Positions 11,560-24,262 of a stretch of DNA of 64,000 nucleotides are shown here, in pieces; within the stretch, counting starts at the first letter, position 1, and each line of letters begins with the position of its first letter. The notes beneath the pieces are model-generated. The model was not told the DNA's origin. It did no database searches and was given only the letters and a program-made list of their open reading frames with translations. Source of the stretch: Blastobasis lacticolella (taxonomy: Eukaryota > Arthropoda > Insecta > Lepidoptera > Blastobasidae); contig LR990049.1 of assembly GCA_905147135.1 (NCBI GenBank), positions 15,083,428 to 15,147,427 on the forward strand. Reading direction: 5' to 3'. The translations under genes and the position numbers were made by a program.

Positions 11560-14500
11560 ATCGCTGCACCACACCGGCGCGGCGAGCGGCGAGGCGAGTG
11601 TTGTTCCGGCGCGACTCGCCCCAGTATCGATCGCTCAGCAATTTGGGCCGGCCCGACAATCGGGCCGCTCGCGTGCCGTCCTCCGCAATCAACGATTCGA
11701 TAGACGCGAGGAACGCAGATTGCTCTGTTTTATTGAAATTCCACGCGTTAATGTCGTATTGTCCATGTCCACGTGCCGCGTCGATAAATACGAGATGCCG
11801 CGACGGTGGATCCGAAAGCTAATCTCTCTGTGACCGATGCGATGGCCCGTACCGATTTAGTTCCGAAACCGTACGGTTTCTAATGTGGATCGTAACGAGT
11901 TCGACAATCGTTTCTACGGTTATTAGATGGGCTCGTGGGTAATAGGCGCGCGTCGGTGTTTAACCGGATTGCGCGGAAAGATGCGTGCCGACTGCCTGAA
12001 GTTGGGTATTAATTTTATATTGTGGTAACAATGGGTAACACCTACAATGACAAAAATTATGGTATTAGACAGTATCAGTAGTTTCGTCCCCACCGACCTC
12101 GATATAATGTCTGTCATACAAATAAATCCGCGCAGTACTTTTTTGCGAAGTTCACGGCAAATATTCAAACAAACAAATGAACTTTCCCATTATTAGGATA
12201 ATGGGACGGAATTACGCGAACTTTCAAAACTGTTCTAATTAGAAATGGCGATGATAACAATTAAACAATTATAACCTCCGTAGCTATAATTTATGTAATA
12301 GAATGATTACTACTCCATAATTCACTTAATGTATTTTTGATAAGTTGTCAGCGCCCCTGCGATGCCGCCCCGGGACCTTTCCTACGTACCGGATGTAAGG
12401 GGCGCCAAAATAGTGGAAAATAGTACAAAACGTATGGGCGGGCCCGCAATCCACGCGAGTGTTATTATGGCCACAGTGTGATATCATTATCGTTAACATG
12501 CACCTGTGCATCTAAATATCGGGTTACCAATATATAAAAATTGTTGTCAGTGCATATAATTGAAGCGTGACCAATTAGGTAGATCTCTCTACTACAAATA
12601 AATTTTCGTTACAGAAATTGCGGCCAAATGATGAGTTCAGGCGCCTTATTGTAAGTACATGGATGATCCTGTCTACTTAATGGAATACATCCCAGAGTCT
12701 GGCTCCCTAAGTTCAATAACATGTGTCACCAGGCATGGTTTTCTCTCACCTAGATTTTTGAGCAGGCCACTCCTCGTGACAAAGACTCGGGACCGTTCGA
12801 ATTAACTATAAAGATTAAAACCTTTTCAGCGCAATTCGCTATTCTGTTCTAACCATTTTGTTATTTTCGTTACTTGCCGCACCTTCGACTAACGGTTGCC
12901 ACTTGCACAAATACTAAAATTTATTTTGCAATTATTTCTAGTTTCCAGTTCCTACTTGATCGAATTCTAGATTTGCTGGACAGCCGACAGATTTGTATAT
13001 ATTTCATATCAATACAAATCGAGTATAAAAAATATATCATAATTTTATGGAGACTTATTTGCAATACGTATAGAAATCGCAACTCAAATTCCTTCGTTAA
13101 TTTTTCCAATTAACGAAACAACGCAAATGCAACGATTGCACTGCAGAATTAAGCCAAATTGAATTGACAAGCATACTGTTAATTCATATTGATACAAACA
13201 GCGCCATCAAAAGTTGCCCCACGAAGTTACTTGCCCATCAACATCGACCGAAGTAGTTTTCAAATTATCCGACACAAAGTCAACGACGGTGTTTCGGGTA
13301 CAAATAATAAATATTTAAAGAGGTTAGCAGGTGCAATACGGCTCAAATTGACGTCGAAATAACAGTGTGCGCGGGCGAGCGCGCTCGGGTAATGATAAAA
13401 AAGCCGTCCCGGTCGAGAACCGGCAATTTGGGAATTAATTCTATCACATTTCGCCGGCGAGATGGCCAATCCGCCGGTTTGTGGCGTCCATGACACCGCA
13501 ACAGCTGATTAAGCGGAGAACAATCCGCCGCCCGCCCGCCGTCGCCAAGTTATCACACCCATCAAGAATTGAGCTTGACTGGTGTGTAGTTCTCTGTGGT
13601 TGAAGTGTACCAAGTAGGTACCTACTACGTAACATACCGACGTTGTATGGAAACATGTACCGGGACAACCTATCAGTGACTTAACAATGATATACCAGTT
13701 ATACATTTATTGCTTATGAAGTTAAGTTTAATACTTATTAAGTAAAAACTCACCCTCCTGCCTTGTCATGATAAGACAAGCTAGGGTTGTTTTTAAAAAT
13801 TAACAAATATTTCAACTAAGAAATTGGTCGCATACCTTCGATTCCCTGGTGTAGACAGAATCAATTTTCCATCCTCCCCGTGAATGGATTGTTGGCTATC
13901 GCTTGGCTATCGCTGGCTTCTCGGCCTGCCTTTCATTAGGCGTCCAATCAGCATGCACCGTGTCGAAGCCGCGATTCGTCACGAAGGATTAATCCGATCG
14001 ACCTCGGCTCGTCTCCGCATCCCGTTCGGGTCAAGGTCGGGTGAACTCCAAACCGCCGCCCGAACGCATCAAACCACCCATAAATTACGACATTTGATTA
14101 GTTCCAATCAAGCGTGGTCTCGATTAAAAACGTGTTGGAGATCCAAAATTAAAAATTTATTGCTCACTGCGCTCGTTTTAGAAGACCTCTTTCATGACTC
14201 AAATTGTTTGATGCCGTCGTTTTTGTTCTTTTTAAATCCTCCCTATAATTTAAATAATGATACGTACCTATACGCGGGCAGTATTTAGTAATAGTATTGA
14301 AGTACTTAACAATAGTGGGGAAAATCAATTACCGCCCATATGTCTTAACGGAGTTTGACCGACATTGGAACTAGGGTTCCCCTAACGTAAATAAGTACGC
14401 ATTTCTGTCATTACGCGCGTCCTAACCGATAATCAAGTGTTACAATAGACCACAGAAACAACGGAAGCGTTGGAAGTGCTAATTCGAAAAACACAAACCG

Positions 14501-17500
14501 CAACATAATGGGCACAAAGACGTTCCTCGTAGTGAGCGATGAAATGACTACGAAGGGACCTGCAATTAGCCGGGCGAAGCAAAATGGCTGCCCGGGCGGC
14601 CACCGTAGGGTGGCCCGCGGGCCGAAGGGCGGGCGGCGGCTGCAGGGGTCCAGCGCGCCGGTCATGGCCCTCCGTGTTACACGGCCTGCGTGTGTGTTAA
14701 TTTAATTTTCTACTTGCAATAACAGCGCGAGGTGCGGGCGACTGCCCCCCGCGCCGGCCCGCACACTACAATGTACATACCTTTGTTTGTATACCGTAAT
14801 TTGTGGATGTATGGGTGCACTGCACGCAAGGCTAGTTGCCTCGATTGAATTGTTCAGCTTTACTTTGCTGCAAATAGAACTGATTGAATATAATTGATAT
14901 AGGGTAGGTAAATAAATTAACTAGATGCTAAGTAGTGGCCAAAGACATTTCTAAATAACATTCTAATTCATATCCAATGCAATGGTTTACAAACACATTC
15001 ATGTCTGTCTATTGCAACGCTTAAATCAAATTTGTATTGACAAATTGTATTTGTAACTTTTACTGTGTCACCGCATCATTTCCTATCAATTACCTCTTAC
15101 AAAGAGGCTCGAACAGGTCCAAAGCAAATAGAGCCTTTCACCGCGTTAGAGTCCGCCGCGCGGTCTGTGTGGCGTCGCGATGGGCCCGGGCGCCCCGCCG
15201 CGCCGCCGCTTTGACCACTGCCGCCTACATTTGTCATGTTAACGCCGGAGTCCGCCGGACGTGTGAAGAGCCCCTTATTGATGACGAAAAGATTGCCTCG
15301 CAGACGATTGTGCCCATTGTGCTCCGAGGGGCACATTGAAAAAGCATGTTTGGTCCGTGAATGCGCTCAAAAGGATTTTCGGATTCGCTCCCCGTGCGAG
15401 GTGGTCGGTGGATGATTAATTGCTCGCTGCGGTTAGTGTGATGCTCGGTTATTTATGCGAAAGGGGATTCGTGTTTTCTGTTTCCATGCACTTGTGATTG
15501 TAAGGAAAGTGATGCAAGTTTTCGGGAAAGTAGTTGACCTGTTGTTTTGTATCGCTGGCGTGAGGTTTGAACATTTTATAGAGCGCCAAAAACAGACTGT
15601 CGAAGGTGTGACACAAACAGTTTAATTGGCAATCTACTGTGAAAACAAAAAGCAATCACGATCATTTGTATTTAATGATGGGCGGCTAGTTTTTTGTCCA
15701 ATAAAACGTTCCGTTTACGAGGCTTTCATGAAGCAATTACCAGCGGGGGTCTGTCCTGAACCGAGAGGTGTAATGCTATAAACTCATAAACTTCCAATGC
15801 ACAGGTGTATCGTTTATTGCCCGTCATTTAAGACGAGCTCGCTTATTAAACAACACCCACTACCAGCTTTCAACATTTGCCGTAACCCACGACCAAACTA
15901 AACCAGCAATGGAGCGAAAACGTAACAAAAATTCGGCCTTGGTACGTCGTCGGTAAATTTTTTACTCCGCACAGAAGTTTTGTGGTATCATTTACAAATT
16001 TATTGCACCAATTTCTGGGAATGTAGTGTCGTGCGCGCTCATTGATGTTTTTTGTCTAAAACATACCAATTATACCGTAAAACCCAATTTCCGAAAAAAA
16101 TGTTGAATGAAATGTTTCAAGTGTTTGTTAAAATACAACCTTTTAAAGAAATGTAATCATTATATCAAATTATTGTTTTACTAAGTTTTTAGATTTAAAT
16201 ATCAAAGGTATGAAATTATGAATTATACGTTAATTATAACATAAGTTGTAAGTAAGGGTAATAAGCACCAGGTTCAACCTTAACGCCTTACCCACCCGCC
16301 GCAACCCTCTCTAGCCCCTCGATTAAAACACTACACCCATTATAATCCCATTTCAACGCAGGCTATCTAGAAACAACATCGGCTAGTCATAACAACTTTT
16401 ATCAGGGCACTCTTCGAGGATGCCACTTAGTGAGGTCTCAACGATAGCTATCGTGGCAAGAGGCCGTATAAAGATTTCTAAATAGACGTCCGTTAATGTG
16501 CCGTGAAAAAGAGCAGAACAATATTGCGTTGCGGCGGCGCGCGCGCATAAATAGGTATCATAACACAAACGGATCTAGTATTTCGTGATCGGGGCGGGGC
16601 CGCTGCGTATTAATGTACCGGACGATAACCATCTCTCTTTGAGCCGCGCCGGCCCATTGTGAGCGCCGCGAGAAAAGTAATTCTTAATAGACAATGAGCC
16701 CGGCGTTTAGCGCTTTTATTTATGTAACACAATGCTGTGAGAGAGATATATGGAGCATTGGAGCGGGAACCGCGGCCGGAGGAACCGAGACCACTTAATA
16801 TCGAGGCAAAAACCGCGCGCTTTTTGCTTTGCAGCCTCCCATTAAACATGTTTGGCGTTGGTTATTTATTGCCGCGATTAGGTGTCGTTACGAGTTAATG
16901 CCGGTGCTTCTGGTTGCGTATTAGGCTAGTAATATTGTTATGATTCATTTGTGTTGGGACTGCTATTAGCGACTTTGACGACGCATAGCGTATTTTGGAC
17001 GCTATGCTCCCGGCTTGTACGAAAGACATCAACGCGCGCTATTATGACGCGCTTTAGATACCGTGTGCATTATTTTTGATGCCGTTCACTTGAGCGTTTT
17101 TATGAAATGTATGCCACTTAGGAGCAATTGTGGCGCAATATCGAGTGACATACTTACATCGATACATAGATAATGACATAAGCTTGTAATAAGTTTTTCG
17201 AAAACGAACGGATGTCGGCGGAAAATAATGTACAAACATCAACTAGTTCCTTCGGGGATGTCGTCTCTATCGCACACGTGAGGAAATACGAAGCTTAAAC
17301 TAGTCTAAGCTAACTAGGTGGTTAACCTGCTCACTAAGCAATGAGCATAATTTTCCATAGAGCATAGAGTTCCAGTCCATTGGGCGTTCAAGAAACTAAT
17401 TTCAAATGAAATTTACAATAACACAGTCTGCTGACCATAGTTATAATTTCCATACTAGTTAGTGCAATATGTTGTATTGTTGATAGAGCCGGGCGTACTC

Positions 17501-18720
17501 GCTCGGATCAGCCGTGAGCTAGCTGCCGCTCGCTAATCGCGGACTACACAAATATTTAATAACAATCCCAGATCTTCCGAGACGACCACTTATCTGGCTA
17601 TCGGGAACAACGGTGGCGGTGCAGTGGCGGAGATGGTGCGTTTTTTGTTTCATTAGCCTCGTATTCACTTGGTGACGATTGTTGCACATTGTTGCATATG
17701 ACATGTGGAGTGATTTTTCATAATCGAACTATTTTGAAAGTACGCAGATATAAATAGCTATAAAATACAGATAGGCTCCAGATATCCTCGAATAAACTTA
17801 CTATTCAAGCTTCTTCTACGTTTTATGGATGTGATAAAAGAGATTACGCAAATACTTATTTAAACAACAACCAATCACATCATTTGAGACATGATTTGAA
17901 AGAAATAGAGAATTGGAATCGATAGGAAGATTATTATCGTTAGGATTGCTCTTGCTGCGTTCTATAATCTTTGCCCTCCCCTATGAAAGACAGATTTTCA
18001 AAATATACGAACTTTGTAAAAATAAAACATGAAATACCCTCAATATTTATTCAGCTTGTTTTCCAATATGCGCTCTCTCTAAGAATCTCACAATCGCGTA
18101 AAACATATACTCGTAATTGCTATAAATACTTTCAGTCCCACACCGACTCCTCCCCACGCGCTGTTCGAATTATCGCTGCACGATTGTTAAACATTATTAC
18201 GTTGGGTGTTGTTTAATAGAAACAAAAATATCTGGCGGCGCGCCTCGTGTTTGATCTCGAGGTGTTCGCCCGTCGAGCGCGATTAGCCCTCTCTCAACGT
18301 ATAATCAAATGTGCCTCGGGCCGCCCGCACCACGACACCGGACGACCTTCGCCACTGCCTCCCATTCCATCACTGCCTCGCTATCACATCTAGAAACGTA
18401 TACCTCTGAAAAGCAAGCAATGTATGGTGTGGTTCGTCATACATCCGCAGCAGGCGTTTAAAAGGCGGCCAGTTGAATGGAGCAGCGGGCAGCAAGCCTC
18501 TCATTTGGCCGCCATTTGTCGGCCATTTCGGTGCACCGATCATAAATGGAGCCGCTCCGGGTCACGTTAACATCTCGGGAGAAAACGTGAAAAATCACAC
18601 TTCGCCGCGTTCAATTATCAATAATCTGCCTACGAGCGCCCGATGGCATTACAGGGTATTATTTTATTGATCTCCAAGTAGGAGTGGAGCCGCTGGGAGA
18701 GATCTTCGGCGGGTGTACTC
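11560..18720. other. Gene-poor stretch with alternating GC-rich patches
   Basis: Patches of markedly higher GC and CpG content lie at about 11560-11830, 13340-13560, 13880-14130, 14560-14770, 15120-15430, 16570-16880 and 18220-18720, separated by AT-rich DNA. ORFs crossing them (for example 13884-14288) are short and resemble no protein family I know, and I see no splice-bounded exon. The patches contain possible homeodomain sites such as GGATTAATCC (13986-13995). Unlike the flanks, the stretch contains almost no recognisable transposon. It could be distal regulatory DNA; this is inference. Confidence 0.35.
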
Positions 18721-19183
18721 GTTTACTTTGTTTTGTATCTGTATGTATTGACTAAACTTTTACTTTTCTAGATACGTTTATATCCATTACTAAAACAAAC
18801 ACTGACTTTAGATCCTAATGAATCCTGAGTAGGTAGTTGACCTACCCATATTGTTAACTTTCTCTACAGTAGGTGGAATTAACTTGAATCATGCTGTGCA
18901 ACACAACCTTTTCTTCAGGAAAATGTTTTGTCCTCCGTAAAAACACGACAAACAAACTTAACAACATCAAAACCACACAGTATAGGAAAAGCATGTTTCA
19001 ATAATAAATTACTACACTTACTTATAGACTTACATATATCAGTTATACCTAACTAAGTTTATATCAAAATAGTAAGTTATTTAAGCAAACTTCAAACAAG
19101 CCGAGCTGCAGCTAATAAGCCTCGTTTACGGATAAATTAATAGCGAAATGAGCGTGAATGCAAAGCGAAGCGATGGTTATGCC

Positions 19184-19941
19184 CAGGGGTGGATTTACAT
19201 TAGGGGCAGTCGGGGCTAGTGCCCAGGGCGGCAAATTTTCTAGGGCGGCAAAATTTGGAAAGTGAAAAAAAATTTTTTTATTGTCATCAAAATTTCTCAA
19301 TAGAAATTTTTTATTCTTTTAATTAATCATATATTATTTAATAGATAATTCAAGAAATTTGACTCGTACAATATTTGTCAAATCGAAGTTTTGTAAATTA
19401 TAATTTTGGCACCTTAAGTGAAGATTTGAAATGGTAATATTAGATTTTTTAATTTGCTGGAATGATAAAATTTAAATTTGGTTCTTTTTTTGGAAAAATT
19501 ACGAACGTTATTGACTTATTCTTGCTAGCTGTAACAAACTGTTCCGCAGAACGATCGTTTTCTTGTTTAAAAAGGGTTAAAAACTACTTACGTTCTTCAA
19601 TGAGTGCAAATAGACTCAATAGCTTAGCTATTCTATGCATCGAATTAGACGTACTTCAACGTTTAGATTGTGAAGATTTAATCGACCAATTCGCAATTCA
19701 AAAAGTAAGGCGTATTTGCCTGTGATAAAATTATTATAATATAATTATAAGTCAAGCTGAGTCCAAAATGTAATAGCTCTACGAACAAAAACAAATATTT
19801 TTTTATGTCATATTAAAGTATATAATAAGTTATTTGCAATACATTAGATATTTTAATTTTTTATAAATAAGATATCAAAACTACATAACTTTTAGTGTTA
19901 TTTCAGTGCCCAAGGGCGGCAAAAGCTTAAATCCGGCCCTG
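19184..19941 (+). mobile_element. Deleted hAT transposon with perfect 8-bp target duplication
   Basis: The left end CAGGGGTGGATTTA and right end TAAATCCGGCCCTG are imperfect inverted repeats, followed inward by GTGCCCAGGGCGGCAAA and its inverted partner TTTTGCCGCCCTTGGGCAC. An identical 8-bp duplication, GTTATGCC, sits at 19176-19183 and 19942-19949, the length expected for hAT elements. Inside is only the end of a transposase gene (19462-19725). At 758 bp it is far shorter than an autonomous element (usually 2.5-5 kb), so most of the transposase has been lost. Confidence 0.9.
19462..19725 (+). pseudogene. hAT transposase remnant, C-terminal dimerisation domain
   Basis: 87 codons up to a TGA. 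The peptide has TNCSAERSFSCLKRVKNYLR, then MSANRLNSLAILCIE and a final acidic stretch (DCEDLIDQFA). This is the hAT C-terminal dimerisation motif (Ala-x-x-Glu-Arg-x-Phe-Ser, then Leu-Arg-x-x-Met and an Arg-Leu pair) of ZMYM1/zinc-finger MYM-like transposases. The BED zinc finger and the catalytic DDE residues are missing, so it cannot transpose itself. The reading frame of the remaining domain is intact, suggesting a fairly recent deletion derivative. Confidence 0.85.
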
Positions 19942-20984
19942 GTTATGCCCGCAGCGTGGGCTTCAACCTGACTTTGTCTAATACTTGGGTGCGATAAAAC
20001 TTTATCTATCTATGCGTCTCTGTCTTTTAGCAGGTGTGGGAGAGGGATAAAAGGAGGTAATATCGGTTTAGCTAGTCAGGGCTTCGCAGCGTCGACAACG
20101 CGGATACTTAAGCCCCGCTCAGGGCGTCAGAGCTGTATATCAACCAGGTTGAAGGGTGATCTTCAGAAATTACACACTGGCTGGCTGGCTGGCCCGCCGC
20201 TAGTGGGCTAGTGATTTATTTATTTCACTTAAACAGCGCTGTAAACATCGGCTGATCGCTTTACTGCGGCGGCGTTGGGGACGAGCTGGCGCTTGCTGAA
20301 GAATTGCAATGACTGTGGAGGTGGTAAGCAATTGGTATGTTTGGTGACTCTTTGGAGGCTGTCAATTACGTTGGGTAATTAATTGTGTTAGTAGTAATAA
20401 CGTAATTGAGGTAGCATCAAACTATTTTTTAATATAGTCCGAATATGTTAAAACTTATCTATAAATATATCTCTATTTATTTTGAGTTGTAAATTTTTAT
20501 CTACGAACGTTTGGATAAAGACACAGTCTGTGGCACCTAGTTTATACAATTATTAAGGAAAAAGGACAACAAAAGTAGATATGTGTATAGAATATTGATT
20601 GAAATTATAAATTTAAAAAATGTGAACTCTTACTACTTCTCGATGGTAATTACTTTTGGTTACCTTTCTTGGCAGACTCGCCGGCGCGGCGGCGCGGCTA
20701 AAAGGAGACAGAACTACAAGAGAGATAAGAGACAGAACTTATTTCGGGAACTCAGTTTCAATAATCGTTTTTCTTTATGATTGTAGGTACTGGTATAATA
20801 ATAATAATACTATTAGACATAAATTATATATTGATTCCAAGGTAAACAAGCCAAATGAATAGAAATATATTGCTTCTAGACGATGTTCGTCTAAAATCAT
20901 ATGATGTTCCATCTTCAATTAAGACAGTAACAGAAAGTGAACAAAAGAAAAGACACGATGAGACTGACACATCAGAAAGGATTC

Positions 20985-21055
20985 ATGTCATACGGTAGAC
21001 AAACAGGCAAGCAAGCCATCGGATGGAAAGTGATTACCGCTGCGTAGGGCATTAG
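20985..21055 (-). mobile_element. LINE 3' end (family D), reverse copy
   Basis: On the minus strand, a form of GCAGCGGTAATCACTTTCC, then CATCCGATGGCTTGC and GCCTGTTTGTCTACCGTATG. 5'-truncated to the tail alone. Confidence 0.6.
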
Positions 21056-21274
21056 CAATTTGTCGATTACATTGTAATTGGATCACAATCGGAGGTCAAT
21101 GGCAGGTTTCTTGTTTTTTATATTCCGCTACAATTAAAACTGCCGTGAAGTCAAGTAAATTAGTGGACTCGAGGCCCAGCACCAATGCATTGTCCACCAC
21201 TAAACCCCGTAAAACGTTGTTCTAGAAGCGTATCCCCATGGAGCACTATCTAGAACCAAGCTTAATGGCCCGTC

Positions 21275-21445
21275 ACCGCAAACCGGACAGAAAACGCGTA
21301 CACATCGTACCTGAATAGTCACCGCATAGGAACCGGATACACAGCGCGCAGTCTGCCCTATTGGCACGCACATGGTGACTTCGCGGGTGCGACACGATTG
21401 CTGTGCCGGGATTATGCGGGTGCTGCGCGTTTGTTTACAAATAAT
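21275..21445 (-). repeat. Dispersed GC-rich repeat (family G), copy 2
   Basis: Inverted relative to 9590-9790: starts CAAACCGGACAGAAAACGCG and ends TGCTGCGCGTTTGTTT. Interior similarity is lower, with shared TAGTCACCGCA and GCGCAC motifs. Confidence 0.55.
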
Positions 21446-22373
21446 AAAATAAGCTATCTGTCATTAGTATATAAAGCGAAATTGCATATACGTTTAGGAC
21501 ACTTGGTATAATCCACAGACATTGAGAAACTTGAAATATTTCTCTTAATGTCGTCAAATGAATGCCAATGCGTAAGACTGTCACTATTTACACGATGATT
21601 ATTAGAAACTTTTTTCACAGCATTCTCTAAAAATCTATGGCCGATAAAATTTCAAATCACTTTCAACAGTTTTTCTTTTTACAACATTAACTCCACATGC
21701 AGTGCTAGGGCAGCCAATTATTCCCAATCAAAATTGTGTGAGTAAACATTAAACTAAGCTGAGGCTCTAATGAGCTTCTTCTAAGATTAACGCCTTCAGT
21801 TTGACGTGATGGATGGGATGTGGAAATCTGTTTGATTGGCCGCGGGATCCCTGGCACACACCGGCACACAAACATACTCCGAGAGACAAGGTTCTGAGTG
21901 AATATGAGTGATGGCGCTGCTTTCACAGCAAACCAGCAAGGAAGTTCGTATTATAAAAGAGCAGGATTAGTTCCGAATTCAGACACGTTCGTTAAGAACT
22001 TTTGTTGGTAGTTGCACGGTTAATAGCCTTTTTACAGACGTTCTTATTAGATTTGTCATAATGGCTCCTCGGCCTGAATGATTTACGATGGCCGCTAAAA
22101 TGATTGTTCTTCCAAATTAGAAGGCGTTAATCTGGACTTTAGGATTATGTTTTTTTAACTTAAAATAATGTTAATATTATGTTCTTTACTTCATCAATAT
22201 TAGTCAGAGAGTAGCTGGTGGTCAGAATACATCACATCGTAGGTACCGTATATTAAAGGCAAATACCAAGGAAATTGAAAAAATATGTAGGTAGGTAACT
22301 TTTCAATTATATAGGTATTTACGAAGGAAACAAAACAAAACAAAATAAAAGAAGATATTACAACGCCTGGCAG

Positions 22374-22625
22374 CGTGGCCGTATGGTGTCCGGCAGAGTA
22401 GAATAGCACCAACTTTGCATTCGTGAGTGTCGAACAAGACGATTAATGTTTTGGAGACAAAAGATCTAGTCTCCGTAGGCTCGAAAATGGGGAGCAGCGT
22501 TTTCCATATTTTTATATCTATCAACCCGCCTGCCCAGCGTGGAGATTATGGCAATAACCTCCCGTCTCGTAGGAGAAGCCCTGCCTAAAGTCCTGCAGTG
22601 GACTGCAGTGGGCTGTGATGATTCC
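22374..22625 (+). repeat. Repeat family C, copy 2
   Basis: Shares GTGTCCGGCAGAGTAGAATA at the 5' side, ACAAGACGATTAATGTTTTG, the GCGTGGAGATTATGGCAATA block and CCTGCAGTGGACTG, and ends TGTGATGATT. Confidence 0.8.
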
Positions 22626-23284
22626 AACGCCTAGGTATTCTTTCTATGCTTACAGTATATCAACAAAACCAATTACTACGGTAAATGATCTATCGAACCG
22701 ACGTGGTGGCAGTGTCGGTGATAAGTGACCATTTTAAATACTTACATAGCGCCATCTAACGGAGAGTAGCATTAAGTATTTATTACTTTAACCACAGTTT
22801 AACTTGAGAAACAAGGTCGTGATGCGTTTGTGATCCAGACCAATAAATCATTTTAAAGGATTCTTTCTTTAGTGGATGATTTTTTAGTATGGTGTTATCG
22901 CACTGCCTGTATGAATGTCACTTGAGTATTAACAAATCTCGCCTTTTTAAGGAGCTGGCGGTTACGAATTGGTCTTTGCGCGCAATTGGAGTACCTACCT
23001 TGTGGTCTTTCTCCGAGGTGATGGCTCGAATCCAGCCTGAACACCCTTTTTTGGCTACCCTCTCAGTCTTTTGAATTCGATTCCAAGCATTCTGAATCGA
23101 TTGCCGTAGAAAATCCAGTTCAATAGCTTTGGCCACTGCGGGTGACCCTCTTTAATAAAGTTATGGCTCTACGACGTACACTACCTACGTAAACCTCTTC
23201 AAGAATTGTTTGAACTCTAACAGAACAAAAGTTTAAATGACGCCAACAAAATGAATATGCTATGGTGGATGTGTGGAGTTACAT

Positions 23285-23605
23285 CTCGACCGTGTAAGTT
23301 ACGTGTGCAACAATGGCAGCCTTGGTGTGAAGGATATCATGGATAAGATTGAGGAGTTTTGCATGCGCTGGTTTGGTCACGTGTTGTGTAAACGTATGAA
23401 TACATGAGAAATAGGCGCCTAAACCTGCTGGTATCAGGAAAGATGTCATGAGGGGGGCATCCCAAGAAGCAATGGATTGACATCGCTGAGTCGGACGCGA
23501 GAGCAAGAATTCCGAAAACCAGGCGAAATGGAGAAGAATGAGTAGGAAAGCGTACCCTGGTAGAAGCCGGGATAGACGCTAAGAAGAAGATGACGATGAT
23601 AATAA
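23285..23605 (+). mobile_element. RTE-like LINE, C-terminal fragment
   Basis: In broken frames the plus strand gives LGVKDI, RWFGHVL and, further on, KKQWIDIAESDARA with KWR. This is the typical tail of the endonuclease-reverse transcriptase proteins of lepidopteran RTE-type elements (RW-GH--R, GRPK-RW-D, DR-KWR). It ends in GATGACGATGATAAT. The related fragment at 35160-35480 shares GACATCGC, GAGTCGGACGCGAGAG and AAATGGAGAAGAA. Confidence 0.7.
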
Positions 23606-23944
23606 AAGTTAAAAGATTCGAAAATTATCCACATTTATAAACTCACTAAGCCCGGCTTGTACCAAATTCTTAACGTTTAACGTAATTTAGTATGAAATTT
23701 CGTGTTTATCTTTAGCTTAAGGGTGCTAGCCGTTTGTGTGTTAACACTCAAGATAAAACAACACAAAATAATTAGATACTAAAGAATGCTTTATCATTAT
23801 AAATCGGTTTGAATATCAAAATGTTGTTGACAATCCACCTATTCCTGGTGCTAACAGCTCTCTCTGCCTGTACCTACATGTCTTCTCTGAGCGCTACAAC
23901 TTCAATATCATTATGACAAGAGGTATATACCGCCGTAGACTGCA

Positions 23945-24262
23945 TTATTATCATCATCTTGGCGTTATCGTCCCGGTTGAGCTCTCGTGCACGAGTGCCT
24001 TGGGTCCGCCTTGACAATGATACAAAATTTGGCAGATCAGGTAATTACAGTGGAGCGACTGACATCTGACCTCCACGTTACACATCCGGTCGCCTGAATG
24101 TGCAGGTTTTATCACAATGTTTTCCTTCGCAGTAAGTGCATCGTTAGTATACAACAATATACATAACTCAGAAAATAGTCATTGGTACATGGCGGCAATG
24201 GGGTTCGAACCCGGTATCTCTCGCTTACGAGTCGGCCTCTTAACCACTAGGCAGTTAAATAC
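23945..24262 (-). repeat. SINE family A, copy 3
   Basis: Reverse copy with tail ATCATCATCTTGGCGTTATC, the body motif AGGTAATTACAGTGGAGCGA, and a tRNA-like head with a good box B complement (GGGGTTCGAACCCGG) and an anticodon region read as ACTCGTAAGCGAGAG on the minus strand. Confidence 0.85.

Noticed and set aside
13884..14288. 134-codon ORF on the plus strand
   Set aside because: Composition varies from Arg/His-rich to Leu/Asn-rich, it resembles no protein family I know, and has no signal or splice context; likely chance in a GC-rich patch.
22918..23136. 72-codon minus-strand ORF with mixed charged residues
   Set aside because: May be transposon-derived, but I could not tie it to any family; no flanking repeats or splice sites.
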